A stretch of 64,000 bases of DNA from Lineus longissimus (lineage: Eukaryota > Nemertea > Pilidiophora > Heteronemertea > Lineidae), in contig NC_088314.1 in NCBI RefSeq assembly GCF_910592395.1, positions 10,538,001 to 10,602,000 of the forward strand, given 5' to 3'. The notes under the pieces are model-generated. The model made no database searches. It worked only from the letters and a program-made list of their open reading frames with translations, and had not been told where the DNA came from. The translations under genes and the position numbers were made by a program. This document shows positions 33,740-46,084 of the stretch, in pieces; position 1 is the stretch's first letter, and each line of letters opens with the position of its first letter.

Positions 33740-34449
33740 GCATTACAAAGTGTTCTTTCTCGAGGTTGGATACATATTAGGAGCACCAGTGCCACCATGC
33801 TGATATTCGGGATTCCAGGAAAACAAAAAACGGAACATCCAGAGGTTTAATCTTCGTGTTTTGTAAATTACCTTCCCAATCCAGTTATAGGTTGGTTTTT
33901 TTAAATATTGTATTGAGAGCTGAGCGTCAACAAGGATCCTACAATGTACCAGCTGCAATTAGCTCAGTTAAAGGTTGAATGGTGAAGAAGTCATTTCTGA
34001 AACGAGGACGACGACTCTCTTACAGATTTGCTCCGATCTTTAAAGATTTGAAAATTAAAACTTGAATTTAAATTGATGTAAATGCGTACTGGATATACAT
34101 TTCAACAATGCTGTTGTGTTGGCTAATAAACAAGTACAATAAATGCTAAGTTTCAGAAAATTTCCTGCATAATGATTGCTCTGCGGAATGTTTATCATTT
34201 TCTATTTAACAAACCACGGGGAAATACAAAAAGCACGGACGATGTGTATCTTCAAATAATTTCATGAATGCCAGGCTCCAGGTCATAGCACATGCTTCCA
34301 AAGAAGAGCTTAAAGTTTAGATTTCAACATCTGTGAGTACGTGCATGATACAACATATACTTGCAGTGATGGCATCGCCGTCAAACATCCTTGGTGTTCT
34401 TGTGATGCTAGCGTTAAGGACAGGAGATATCGTAGAAACTACCCCTGCT
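33740..34449. other. Segment Z of tandem unit 1
   Basis: Matches 38820-39420. A minus-strand frame (33958-33743: TYNWIGKVIYKTRRLNLWMF, WNPEYQHGG) is shared with unit 2, where it has one stop. Function unknown. It ends where the LINE relic begins. Confidence 0.4.
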
Positions 34450-36044
34450 AATATATATCTGTTTATTCCTCCTATATAGAAGATTACAAAACATTCAAAG
34501 CAACATATAACAACTAATGTACACTATTTACATACTTCTAGCTGTTGTCAAAAATATGTAGTCTTAGGCAAGGAAAACATTTTAGATAATTAGCCTAAAC
34601 ATTCCAGCACTGTGCTGTGATCCGAAGAAGTGCTACATTTTCTTCATAATCAAAAGCGGAAAGTTGTTTCCCGAGCAATGTTTCTGTGAGTTCATCGTCG
34701 CACATGTTCCACAATGCTGTGCTGAGTTCAACTGGGCATTCATTTTCAATTTGTTCCCAAAATTTCTCACGTTGGGAGGAAAAACCTGAACATCCACAGA
34801 AAAAATGAAGTTGCGGATCGGTATAACATTGAGTACATCGATTGCACTTTGTTTCTGTGATAGTTTCTGGTAGTGTGTTTAGCTAAGCTAGGAAGGCATA
34901 GTTGCTTTTGTGCTTCCGATCAGTTTGAGCGGTTGTCCATATTAAGGACGGATAGTCCAGAGACTTTTCAATGTTCATTATTCTGAAAAGATTATTGCGT
35001 GTACATTCTGCTCTGAAGTTTAAGTTTTCTTGATTGAGAACAGATTTTTGAACTAAAGACTTCCAGGGGGTACCAGTTGGCACACTTAGTTGACCGCTTT
35101 CAGTGAACTCTTTTAGGGAGTTTGAAAGGTTATACCTGTCCATTACTGTTTGGCACATACCCGAGACAAGTTTCGGAACTATTTGTTCTGTTCAACATTG
35201 AGCGGAACCGAAAATTGAAAACACGCCTGGGGAGTAGGTGCTCAGGCATTCTTGCTAACTGTCCAAAGAATAGAAGACATTGTTCATCGATGAGTGCTTT
35301 TAGGCTCATACTTCCTATCATGGCTTGTGTTGTTACAGTTCGAGTGATTTTGCTAAATCCTTGCATTCGTTTGAGACAAAATCTGTGAGCACGCTCTGAG
35401 ATAATTAAGTCACGTTCAGACATATTGGACCATAGTTCACTACCGTAAAGTGCCTTCGGAAAGCATATTCTACAGTAGATATGGTAACTGGAGATGGGAT
35501 TAAATTTGTTGGGTTGCATTCCCGGACCTAGTATGCACATGAGAGTTTTCTTTAGCTTTTGAGCGGCGGAAATTGCTGTTGTCGTTGTTCGGCTGTATTT
35601 GTTCTGTATTACACCAAGGTGTATGTACGAAGCGGCTTCCTTAACTGGTTTGTCTCCAAGCGTCCACGTTCGTTCATTGGAAATGTTTTGCCATTGATGC
35701 TGTGTCTCACCAAACACCACAACAATGCACTTGTCTGAGTTGTAGTCGTACTTCCACTTGATTGAATATTTGAAACTGCATGACATCATGTGATCAAGAC
35801 CATATTTGGCAAGTGAGACGAGGGTTAGGTCGTCAGCATGACAGGGGGAACCACATTCTATGTCTCCTAGTTTTGCGCCAAAATTTGTGTTCTCTAAGGT
35901 ATAGAGGAGATTGTCCGCAAAGGCGGTGTGGATTAGAGAATAGAGGCATCGTAACAATCGAATTCCAAATATCACATTATATTGGTGCCACGCAATTTCG
36001 AGAGCCCGGTAACTTGGCAACCCTTTATATGTAGCATTCGACAT
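34450..36044 (-). mobile_element. 5'-truncated LINE relic with reverse transcriptase C-terminal half
   Basis: Minus-strand frame 36044-35130 has the RT active-site region with CHADDLTLVS (Tyr to His in YADD), followed by a connection region (KYSIKWKYDYNSDKCIVVVF, YIHLGVIQNKYS) and a C-terminal domain. The frame changes near 35140 and continues at 35158-34883. AATAAAC near 34461 marks the 3' end. Only the sequence equivalent to 35917-36044 survives in units 2 and 3, so the relic predates the tandem duplication. Confidence 0.75.
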
Positions 36045-36495
36045 GTTTCGTTCTCATATTGTAAGTTCTCCTCAAATGCAACTTGTGTTAATTTTCCTGT
36101 GCGAGTTTCAAAAGGTGAGTGAAGTCCGACACGACATAATTACATGGGCAGTACGATTTACAGATTTTGCAGAATACTTTTATAACAACTTTCAGTCAAG
36201 AATGCATACTTTTAGTTTATATTTAATATCATCATTATTTCTTTAAGCATTTAAAAACTTGGATAAAATATTAGAGATAAACACAGACATGTATGAAAAC
36301 TTTCTCACCTGCTGTGTATCAATTCAGAGTCAAAGATGCAGCACTGCAGCGGGCGTTATGAATTGTTTTTTCGGAACGAAGGTAGACCTATCGTGGATTA
36401 TAGCCCAAATTGAAAATTCAATGAGACTAATATTTGATGCAGTCGTCGAACAATCGGATGCTATAGTAGTTTTATCATGTTTTATCATGCCATAA
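36043..36495 (+). other. Segment W of tandem unit 2, possible exon
   Basis: Open plus-strand frames 36043-36246 and 36259-36495 (VRHDIITWAVRFTDFAEYFY, VSIQSQRCSTAAGVMNCFFG, ENSMRLIFDAVVEQS). Unit 3 has the same protein sequence at 49547-49903 with one continuous frame that bridges the stop seen here. A helical, Cys-containing, unrecognised product. Confidence 0.4.
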
Positions 36496-36744
36496 TTTTC
36501 TGATTGCCAGCTCTTCTGGACTACAAGCTTAATGGATCAGACACTGATATACGGTTGGTACGACAACACATCATGGCTAGTGTAGCCTCTGTAGTTGTCC
36601 ACGGCGGAGTTGACCAGGGGGTTCTCATTTTTTTCTACCTGCCTGGTGTTTTGGAGTCAGTTCTAATTCTATTCTAACATGCAGACGTCAGAATTTTCAT
36701 TGCTGACTTGTACAATTTAATGGCCGTTCAATTAGAACGTATGC

Positions 36745-36985
36745 AACAATTTCCACTTTTTCCGACCACCACCTGCCCAAGCAAGCAACCAAACCTCAAA
36801 TTATTTTAGAGAAGTTTGTTGACAGGCTCGCATCATAAGTCATCAGGAGGAACAAAGAAAAAAGGCATCCTCCGTGTTCTCAGTCTATTTGATGAGCCTC
36901 TGCAGTTAGTCTGGAATATAACACAATGTGGCGTTTCGATAGCACCTCTACCATAAAGATCTTTAATGCGGTTCCATAGAAGAAT
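36745..36985 (+). other. Segment M of tandem unit 2
   Basis: Homologous to 13010-13253 and 50265-50510. No continuous frame. Confidence 0.55.
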
Positions 36986-37254
36986 TGAAATGACATGCGG
37001 TGGCTTGATTGAGTAATTCCACTAAATTGAGTTGTTAAGACCACTTAGGCACTATGGCTGTACTATGCAAGTTTGACTGAAACAATTGTATATATACTTT
37101 ACATGTACCTGTCTACCAAGTTATTAAGCCATGATATTTTGTACTAGTTTCATGGTAATATTCTACCGATAAATTGATTTTTTCCTTTATGTAGTGTAAT
37201 CATTTGTGATGTTGTTTGACTGAGCAACACTCTGCATATGTAATAATTTTGCAG

Positions 37255-37950
37255 CCTAAGAGGAAACGTATCATACGTCGAATCTGCAGTTTTTGGAAAA
37301 GTTCTTCAGTTAAATGATAAGAACGGTTTTGCCACACTTCATTACATAGACGTATTCAAGATGAAATCGATGACTATTACATTTTATATAAGATACCTTC
37401 TGATGAAAAGTCCCAACAATGTATTGCTCATTTTCTCTTGTGGTAGAGCGAGGATAATATTGCTTATCACACCCCCAGTGTTGATGACAATTTTCACTTT
37501 TCAGCTGCCTCCCAATCTTTAATATCTGATTTAAGTTGGCAGCATCATGCTGCTACAATTCGAGCGGGAAATGTACCACTGAAGGATATTGCTAAAATTC
37601 GGCCAACTCGTCAGCCTCAAGTGATGCTTTATAGTAATGGTAATCTGGTCAAACGTCATCACCATGTACGTTATTCACATAAGCAGAGGCCCTTCCAAAA
37701 ACAGATTTTGTTGGGTGGATCATCAACAAAGAGGCAAATGTCAAAATTGAGGTATTTTCCAACTATCGTATCAAAGTATGATATTGCAAATAGCCGTACA
37801 ATAGGTACGTTCACATATACATCTGTCCTCTTGCTTTCTAAAATTTCTAAAAGCGAACTTGAACTGTTAGTTCTACGTAAAAGGTACGCTGAATTTAAAG
37901 TTTTACAAAGTTGGCTTCTCTCGGTCTTCCTGGCCTTAAAGCATGTATAA
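37255..37950 (+). pseudogene. ORF X copy 2, internal deletion
   Basis: Begins after TTTTGCAG (ending 37254). Reads like copies 1 and 3 up to SCGRA. It lacks about 40 bases relative to copy 3 (near 37446), which shifts the frame, then is open from 37621 at the latest to 37950 (QVMLYSNGNLVKRHHHVRYS, RPFQKQILLGGSSTKRQMS, ISKSELELLVLRKRYAEFK). A donor-like ATAG|GTACGT at 37804 lies inside the open frame, so the exon may end there. Unrecognised protein with a basic central part. It shows no features of the TE proteins found elsewhere in the window. Confidence 0.5.
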
Positions 37951-38221
37951 GGGAACATCATAGCAGGGACGACTAAATAAAGCGGTAGTTCGTAAGGTTT
38001 TTCGTTTTCGAAGTGTAATGTAAGGGCCTAAAGCCTTCTTAGCCTGTTGGGGATCATATTCGTTACGACAAGAAATGCTTGTGTGAGATGGTCATCGCAG
38101 GTGCATGCGACGAGAATCAATGACTACAGCGCTTTAAGAACGCTTGAATGAAAAAAAAACGGTTATTAAAATAATTACTGAAACACTAGGCCAAATAAGA
38201 TTGAGACTGCTTTGAGATATC

Positions 38222-39436
38222 AATCACAGGCTCGCAAGGAAAATTTGTGCGGTTTACAAAGCATTTGATGTATGAATCTCGTCTGCAAGTACCTAAGAAG
38301 GTTCAAGGCAAATATGGAGTGTCAATGGATGGTATGCGTATGCTCTTCAGGATTAGAGACATGACACTGTTCTGCTGTCAACGGTTGAAGGGTAAAGCAT
38401 TTGGATACATGTATTGATTTGAAAGTTATGGCATTCTCGAAGAGGAACTTCTCCTTGAAACAGATTAATGAAGTGCTTGTAATTCATGGGTCCAAAATAG
38501 ACTGAACAAATACATATCGCCCGAAATAAAACGCAACATTTTCATTATAACGGAGTTTTCGCCAAACCCCTGAAACGCCAACGCGAACTCTTAATCCATT
38601 GTTTAACATCGTTATCATCAGACGGTCGAATAATTACTAGCCAGAAAACCATTAATCATTCAAAAACATGATTATTGATCAAGGACCTAAAAAAACACAA
38701 GGTTTCATACTGTGCCAATCGAATCGATATAATCGATCTCCAAATGTCAGCTATATTGTTCATTCATTTCAATTTTAAGAATAGATTTTTGAAAATGCAA
38801 TAGATGTGATAGCGTAAAGCTCCACTACAAAGTGTTATTGTCTCGAGGTTGGATACGTGTCATGTGCGTCAGTGCCATCATGCTGGTATTCGGGATTCCA
38901 GTAACACAAAAAACGGAACATCCAGAGGATTCATCTTCGTGTTTTATAAATTACCTTCCTCATCCAGTTATAGGTTGCTTTTTCAAAATATTGAGTTGAG
39001 AGCTGAGCGTCAGCAAGGATCCTTCAATCACCAATGATGTAAATGCGTACTGGATATACATTTCAACAATGCCGTTGTGTTAGCTAATAAACAGGTACAA
39101 TAAATGCTTAGTTTCAGAAAATTTCCCTGTAAAATGATTGCTCTGCGGAATGTTTATTATTTTCTATTTACCTAAACCAAGGTAAAATACTGTACATAAA
39201 ACACGAACGACCTATACCTTTAAATAATGTCATGAATGCCAGGCTCCCGGTCGTAGCACATGCTTCCAAAGAAGAGCTTAAAGTTTAGATTTCAACATCT
39301 TTGAGTGCGTGCATGATACAACATATAGTTGCAGTGATGGCATCGCCGTCAAACATCCTTCGCGTTCTTGTGATGCTAGCGTTAAGGACAGGAGATATCG
39401 TAGAAACTACCCCTGTTAATGGTAAGGTGTTGAAGG
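38222..39436. other. Segments Y and Z of tandem unit 2
   Basis: 38222-38640 matches Y (with a deletion after TCTGCAAGTACCTA). 38820-39420 matches Z of unit 1, including TTGCAGTGATGGCATCGCC and GGACAGGAGATATCGTAGAA. After 39420 a unique 20 bp replaces the LINE relic except for its last 36 bp (39441-39476), which carry the BEL3 target ATCGT. Confidence 0.6.
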
Positions 39437-39539
39437 GGACGCAAAGGCGGTGTGGATTAGAGAATAGAGGCATCGTTGTTCCGATCCGTTCCAAATACGG
39501 GCGACTCGTTCAGAAGCCGCGACGATTCGTCCATGATCA

Positions 39540-40248
39540 GGTCTCATTAGGGAGTTGTTGTTTTTTATTCATGCGCGGCCAACCCCTAACCGTAGAACCT
39601 AAAATCATTGATTTCTCGGTCCTTGTATGTCAGCGTTGATTCAGCTGTTGTTTTGGCAAAGACATGTTTTTTTGGAGTTTCTGAAACCTAGAGCGCTACT
39701 CAATAGGTGACTAACAAGAAACTACGCATTTATACTGTTGTTGCCGACGTATGTGTACACTGAACTTGGGATGTGCGTCGGCCCCGTGTTGAAATGCCGT
39801 CCAGTGCCAGTTGGTGCGTTTTTCGCTGATTTGTGCAAAATTCAACATATCTCAAAAGTTCAATGGTTGACCCTCGATTTTTTTTTGATTTTTGTGTAGC
39901 GTAAGCAACTGTCTTTCATGAGAGAATGGTCTCTGTAAGAATTATTTAGGAAGAAATGCATAATATTTGGGGTTTTTCGTGATTGTCCGGCCCAATTGGC
40001 AATATTGCCATTTGGGATGGTGAACAGAGCTAGGAGCAAATGCGACGCTAATGATTTATTTAAAGAAATAAAATGCCCGATTTAACATCCTGCAGAATCA
40101 GGGGAATCGGACGTTTCCAGTGATATACGACACAAATGGGTTGTCCTCATGCATTCACTTTGGAAACGCATTTTAAAATAGATGTTACGTCCTGTTAATG
40201 GGGCACGTCATCATCGCGTACACTTGGGAAAAACTCCCTAACGAGACC
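39540..40248. mobile_element. MITE A, 709 bp, TIR GGTCTCATTAGGGAGTT
   Basis: TIRs GGTCTCATTAGGGAGTT and AACTCCCTAACGAGACC. 3-bp duplication TCA at 39537-39539 and 40249-40251. The empty site GATCAATACACC is present in the 3' LTR at 48519-48530. No coding sequence. Superfamily unknown; a 3-bp duplication and TIRs starting GG would fit PIF/Harbinger. Confidence 0.9.
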
Positions 40249-40395
40249 TCAATACACCGCGCGGCGGTATGTCCGAAACTAAGTACGCATGCGCACTCGC
40301 TATGAGTATTATGACGTCATCTACGGACATTATATGCGACGTCATCCGTTTAGACGTTAAGACGTTTTGACGTCGCAACAAGAAAACTCACTTGA

Positions 40396-41111
40396 GGTCT
40401 CACTAGCCAGTGGTGATCAGGTCAACATTGGTCCCCCTAAAAAAAAAGTTCTTCAATCTCAGGCGATTACCATGGATACAGATAAGCCTATCATATCGCT
40501 ATTGCTGCATGTTCAAATGTCGGTGTCCTGGGTATTTTGTGAAGAGGTAGCTCTGACGATTATTTGAGGAAAATATCAGCTTCTTCTGTGCACTTCCGCA
40601 GTGACCAGGCCTCGCATGCTATTTATAGCTCAGTCGGATGTTGACATGAACTGGTTCCTGTCAGAGTGCACATGTTCTCAAGGTGAGACTTCGCGGTCAA
40701 AATGCTCAAAGAAAAGCCGCAACGGCACCCTATTTTGGTATCAAAATTTAAAATTTTTATTATTTGGCTTTCTCAAGGTGATAAGGAGAAGTTTATAAAA
40801 ATATTGTTTCACCATCCATGTTAATTGTCAAGTTATAAGGCGGCAAGGTGAACTTTTCAAAATTTTCATCGATGTACAGGGTGTCTCATGTATTGTGCTG
40901 CCCCCATGTTCTCATGACTGAATTACTTGATAACAATGAAAGCTGGCCAGATGTATTCTAGAAGCGACAAGCTATTCAGAAATGTATAGGTTTATGTGTG
41001 AGAGTGATATACTGCAAGGTCGACAGCCACTTGAACAGGGGTATGCATGAAATGACGTCGCGCCATTTGTGGAGCCAGGTAGGCCCGGCCATTGCACTGG
41101 CTAGTGAGACC
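40396..41111. mobile_element. MITE B, 716 bp, TIR GGTCTCACTAGCCAGTG
   Basis: TIRs GGTCTCACTAGCCAGTG and CACTGGCTAGTGAGACC (one spacer base differs). 3-bp duplication TGA at 40393-40395 and 41112-41114. Shares its first ten or so terminal bases and size with MITE A but not its interior. No coding sequence. Confidence 0.88.
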
Positions 41112-41228
41112 TGAACAACATGGCGAATCTTTAACGCAAGAACATCCTGCGCCGCCTAACCGCATTATACCGCATTTTCCGCTTAATTATAAAGCTAGCA
41201 CGCGAGGCCTTTACGTGAGTAATGTGTA

Positions 41229-42005
41229 ATTTATTTATTTTTATTTCGTACGAAGTACAATAGACAGTGAGTTAATAGGGTGCATGTACATGTATATTTG
41301 TGCAATTACAGGCGTTATAATAAGAACATAGTTATTACATACAGTTTAATCAAGTCTCATCTGTACACACTACATTTAGCATCTGCTCCATCTCTGTTTT
41401 ACTTAGAATAGAATAATCCCAGCGGTCGCGCATTTTCAATAGGTCCCTAATTACTGGTCCGTTAGGCTCCGTTTCCTCAAATGTCTCCTTCTTTACTGGT
41501 AGGTTGTCTATAGTACACTGGAACAAGTCGCATATTTTCAGCAGATTTCGTGATGCACTCGTTCCGCCCAGAAGAGTCAATTCGACACTTATTGAAACTC
41601 TCTTGCTTTCACTGTTCATACAGCTTTTAAAGAATCTCGCAAATCTCTTAAAAACCTGGATATCGGACTGTTCATCTCTACAAATAGACGGCAGCAATAT
41701 ACAATGGGTTCTGCAGGGTAACCTGAATAACTTTCGAATGCAATTTCTCCAAGCAGTGTTGAATCTGCTGAAGGATCGGTGAGAATAGTCCCATAGAGCG
41801 CTACCGTACAATGTCATAACATATGATTTAAACAGCCTGTACTTTACTTCGAAATCACAGAAACCGAATAATGATAACAGACAGTTTGTTCGTTTGTACA
41901 TTTCCGCGATGACATCGTTAATGACGTTATCCTTAACGTCAACGCCAACCATGTGTCCTAGGTGTTTTGTGTGGTCTTGGGCAATAATTCTGCCGTTCCA
42001 TATAA
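41229..42005 (-). mobile_element. 5'-truncated LINE tail inserted in a (TAATGTG)n tract of the LTR
   Basis: Minus-strand RT C-terminal region (HLGHMVGVDVKDNVINDVIA, FKSYVMTLYGSALWDYS) ending at 41350, then a 3' UTR and an A/T tail with AATAAAAATAAATAAAT at 41229-41245. The 3' LTR has the same (TAATGTG)n tract uninterrupted at 49313-49350. The first 22 residues of the apparent ORF (42075-42010) are translated LTR microsatellite, not LINE. Confidence 0.8.
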
Positions 42006-42163
42006 TGAATATGTAATGTGTAATATGTAATATGTAATGTGTAATGTGTAATGTGTAATGTGTATATAATGTCAATTAAATGATTTGTGAATTGTATTCT
42101 TTTTTTCTATATCCGCCACGTATAGTTGTTTTTTTTGTCCTCCGCCGGCTACGGGCTGCGACA

Positions 42164-42181
42164 TGGTCTTTCCGACCGGAT
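42164..42181 (+). promoter_or_regulatory. BEL3 primer binding site
   Basis: TGGTCTTTCCGACCGGAT directly after the LTR end. Followed by about 750 bp of leader (42182-42932) with no gene. Confidence 0.75.
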
Positions 42182-42932
42182 ACATATTGGTATCGGTATA
42201 GTTTGGTAAATTGATTGAAAAGTGGCTAATTAATTGCGAGCCTCTTGGACTAGTGGCAGATATAGATGAATTTGAATAGATAAAAGATTCATGTTCAAAG
42301 AAACTTGGTCACCTTACGTTGTCATTGTCGTCAGAATTGTTGTCATAAATAGGGTGTGTCAGTGAAGACCAAAAATTGCAGCATTTGTGTGTTAAAACAA
42401 GTACACATTAAAGAGTTGTACGAACTATAGTCAGACCATGCGTACAGTGTAAATGGTACCTGTATGTCCATGCGTAAAGTGAGCTGAAATTGAATTGTGA
42501 TTGGATACTAATTGATTGTAGTAGGCCTGGACGTTCATGTTGATTCAGTAATATTACCACTGCATTTTATAGAGTAAGATATAGGGTCATAATAGTAGTC
42601 AATTGGACTTTTATTTATGAAGAAGCTTTGAGAGCGTGCAGTGAACGTCGAGTTTTCATATTTGTCGATACATGTGCGGTATTGTGTTATAATTCTCGAA
42701 ATAGTGAACTACCGTCATTCCTTCAAAAGAGACTTGTGTGCCTATATTTGAATATACAGTATATGAGATTGACTGAGTGACATTTAGTGAATTGCCGTTG
42801 AATAACATTGAGTCAAGTTATTTGCAGGAAGTGACATTTATTAAGTGAAAGGAGAATCATCTGATGATAAATCTTCATTTGATTTGAGAACTGACAGTCT
42901 TAGTATACTAGTATCTGAGTAAAACACGTAGC

Positions 42933-44054
42933 ATGGGTGAAACCGACGATCGTGAAGGTCAGAGTGGATCAGCGCCACCTGTTTCTCTGATGAGGAGACA
43001 CGAGAGGATATTTCGTCTTGATTTTGAGCAAATCAAAGAGGATGTCCTGAAGCTCACATTGGGAACAGGAAACGTCGTTGTAGAATCTAGACTGCAGAAA
43101 TTACGACAACTTAAGAAAGAATACTTCAAGGTCAGAAGTGACATTTTAGATATCTTGTCCGAAGAAGAGGTAGAGGATGAGTGTCAGAACATAAGCATGT
43201 TTCACCGGGAATTTAGGCGTGTTGATGATAAAGCGACGAGCTATATAAAAGAAGTTGAAGCAGAAGTTTCACAGTCAAGTTCCTCATCCGATCAGAGTGT
43301 ACACCACTTAACAAGCAGAAGCAGGAATGCAGGGGCAATAAAGCTGCCAAAATTGGATTTGCCTACGTTTAATGGAGATATACTGCAGTTTACAGCGTTT
43401 TGGGACTTGTTCACTTGTGCAGTGCATGCAAATGAGGGATTATCTGGTGTACAGAAGTTTGCTTATTTGAGATCATCCTTGAAAGGAGCTGCTCTAAAAT
43501 CTATAGAGGGATTTGAAGTGACAGAAGTCAACTATCAACATGCAGTAAGGGTACTCTGTCAAAGATTTGGTCGCAAACGTCAGATCGTCTCATCACTGGT
43601 GAAGTCCATTGTCACAGCAACCTGTAAGGATTCTGAGAAAGCTACGTCACTGCGCGAACTCCACGACTTGCTACAGAATAGGGTGCGTGCCTTGGAAGCC
43701 ATGGGATTTGACTCAACAAATGAAAACGTTCGAATGCTGGTAATTCCGCTGCTTGAAATGAAGATGAGTCCAGAGCTTACAGAGAAATGGGAGTTACACA
43801 CAGCAGATATTGATCATGATGATATCACAGTCAATTCAATCTTCCAGTTCCTACATAACCAGGTTTTGTCTAAGGAAGCAAGGGAGAGGACTTCAGGAGC
43901 ATCAGCTGGAAACAAGCCAGTTGATAAACAGCATGGACCAGGGAAACAGTCGAGGTATAACCAGGGTTATCATACGGGTAACAAGAGCAAAGAATTCCAC
44001 AGCATCAGCACTTCTTGGCGGCACAAGGAGCATCAGTTGCGGGTTTTGCACTAG
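42933..44054 (+). pseudogene. gag: BEL3 Gag
   Basis: Starts MGETDDREGQ. Coiled-coil N-terminus (residues about 20-100), then the DUF1759-type core (KLPKLDLPTFNGDILQFTAF, FGRKRQIVSSLVKSIV, VIPLLEMKMSPELTEKW). The true frame leaves this ORF near 43990 and continues in the overlapping ORF that begins at 43810; the last 20 or so residues here are out of frame. The leader before it contains no other gene. Confidence 0.9.
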
Positions 44055-45030
44055 AAGCGGACATGAGGCTTGGGACTGTAAAGAAGCCAAGAAGAAGACA
44101 GTCAACGAACGTTGGGATTTAGCAAAGCGGAACAAGCTTTGTTACAACTGCCTGAGAGTAATGAATTTCAACCATTCAGTTAAATCCTGCAATTCGCCGA
44201 CTTGCCCCATTGACGGATGTGGAAGAAAACATCATCGTCTACTTCACAATAAATCTCAGGAAAGCGACAAGAAGAACGTGACCATCAGTGGATTTGTTGC
44301 GGCAGGTCCATCCAAAACTACTGAGGTGTTGTTACAGACTGCACAGCCAACTGTGATTACCGAGGATGGATCAAGAGTTCCAGTCCGAGTGTTGCTAGAC
44401 CCTGGTAGCCAAAGATCATATGTTAGAAAACGGATTGTCGACTCTTTGGAGATTACTGGTTTAAATGAACTCTTGAGCATTGCAACCCTAGGAGGACAGA
44501 CTAGTAAAACGAAAAGTATGCCGAGAATCAAGCTATCAATTGCAGATATTCAAGTTGAAGTCCTGGCCATCGAAGAGATTTGTGCAAAACTGGACTTGGT
44601 TGATGTGAGAGTTGAGAGATATCAACACCTGAGAGGACTTGCATTTGCAGAATCATATCCGCTCGATGGAGAAATTGATGTCTTGATTGGAGCCGACTAT
44701 TATTACCTACTGGTAGACGGAACTGTTAGGAAGGGACCCCTAGGAACACCTACTGCAGTTAAAACCAGCCTTGGATGGGTACTTTGTGGTCCCACTGGTT
44801 CTCAGGAGAAAGCGCCAGTTACTACGTCCATGTTTGTCGCCACCAAAACGGAGAATGTTGCATTCGAGCTTCAACGGTTTTGGGAGTTGGAATCTATTGG
44901 TATTGTGAATGACCAATGCGCGAAAATGTCTGTTGAAGATAAGGATGCTATAAAGACGTTTGAGGACTGCCGGAGAACGTTATACGGTTGGGATACCGTG
45001 GAAAGAGAATTGTCCACAATTGAAGGATAA
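43990..45030 (+). pseudogene. pol: BEL3 zinc knuckles and protease
   Basis: Second frame of the polyprotein: knuckles CGFCTRSGHEAWDC and CYNCLRVMNFNHSVKSC, then CPIDGCGRKHHRLLH. It continues into a retropepsin-like domain with VLLDPGSQRSYV, where the usual Ser after the catalytic Asp is Pro, and IDVLIGADYYYLLVDGTV. Ends FWELESIGIVNDQC before a second frame change near 44960-44990. Confidence 0.88.
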
Positions 45031-46084
45031 TTACAGCCAGGCGCTGCGGAGATTGGAGTCAGTCGAAAGAAGATTAAAAGTTGGCAATAAAAGCAGTTTG
45101 AACTACAAGGAAGCGATAGAGCAGTATGAAAACATGGGTTTTTCGGAAAAGGTCAAGAGTGACGCTGATCCGGCCAAGACTGTCTACTACCTTCCTCATC
45201 ATGCAGTAGTAAGAGAGGATAAAACTACAACCAAGACAAGAATCGTATTCGATGCATCGGCACGTGATAAGCATGGCGTGTCATTGAACGATTGCCTACA
45301 CCAAGGTCCCGCCTTGCAGCCAAACCTTGTCGCCGTATTGCTGCGATTTCGTGTGAACAACATCGCATTGATGGCAGACGTGAAGAAGATGTTTCTTCAA
45401 ATCAAGATTAGAGAGGAGGATCGTGACGTGCATCGATACCTATGGAGAGATGGGAACTCAGACCGGCCTCCAGAGATCTACAGAATGAACCGAGTCACAT
45501 TTGGGGTAAATGCCATAGCGACCGTGAAGCATCACACTCGAAGGCTTGAGAAGGTTTACCCGCAAGCGGCAAGAGAGATCCAAGACAATATGTATGTTGA
45601 CGACTGCCTGTCGGGAGCAGCTGGAGTCCCACAAGCTTTAGACCTGAAGACAGATCTAAAGGATTTGATGAGAGATGGTGGTTTTGATTTGACCAAGTGG
45701 GCTAGTAACTCCAAAGAAGTTATGGAACAAATAGAACCTCAGGATAGAGCTCAATCCGCTGTGATTGACATGAGCACGGGTGAGTCACTGAAGACACTAG
45801 GAATTGCATGGAATACGTCAGATGACACCTTCCGCTTCCCAACGGTGAAGAATTTGATTGACTTGGAGGATCCTGAAACAAAACGGAGTCTCTTAAGTAT
45901 CGCATCAAAAATATTTGATCCCATGGGAATGCTATCACCTTATGTCATCAGAGCAAAGTTGCTTTTCCAAGAGTTATGGCAGAAGGGTTTAGGCTGGGAT
46001 GATACATTGGATGAGACAACAGCACAGAAATGGCGCATATGGAAAGGAGAGCTGAAGGAGTTGGATCAATTGGAGATTCCCTGA
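44960..46084 (+). pseudogene. pol: BEL3 reverse transcriptase
   Basis: Third frame: VYYLPHHAVVREDKTTTKTR, VFDASARDKHGVSLNDCLHQ, ALMADVKKMFLQIKI and the intact active site NMYVDDCLSG. Then SLLSIASKIFDPMGMLSPYV. A TGA at 46082-46084 is the only break before RNase H in the same frame. All RT residues I can judge are present. Confidence 0.9.

Larger units (their letters stand above)
39477..42163 (+). repeat. BEL3 5' LTR with three insertions
   Basis: LTR sequence proper is 39477-39539, 40252-40395, 41115-41228 and about 42006-42163. Lacks a segment of about 50 bp present in the 3' LTR (48621-48672). Other differences are few. Confidence 0.9.

Noticed and set aside
42010-42075. N-terminus of the LINE ORF at 41350-42075 as a repetitive peptide
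   Set aside because: It is the translation of the LTR (TAATGTG)n tract.
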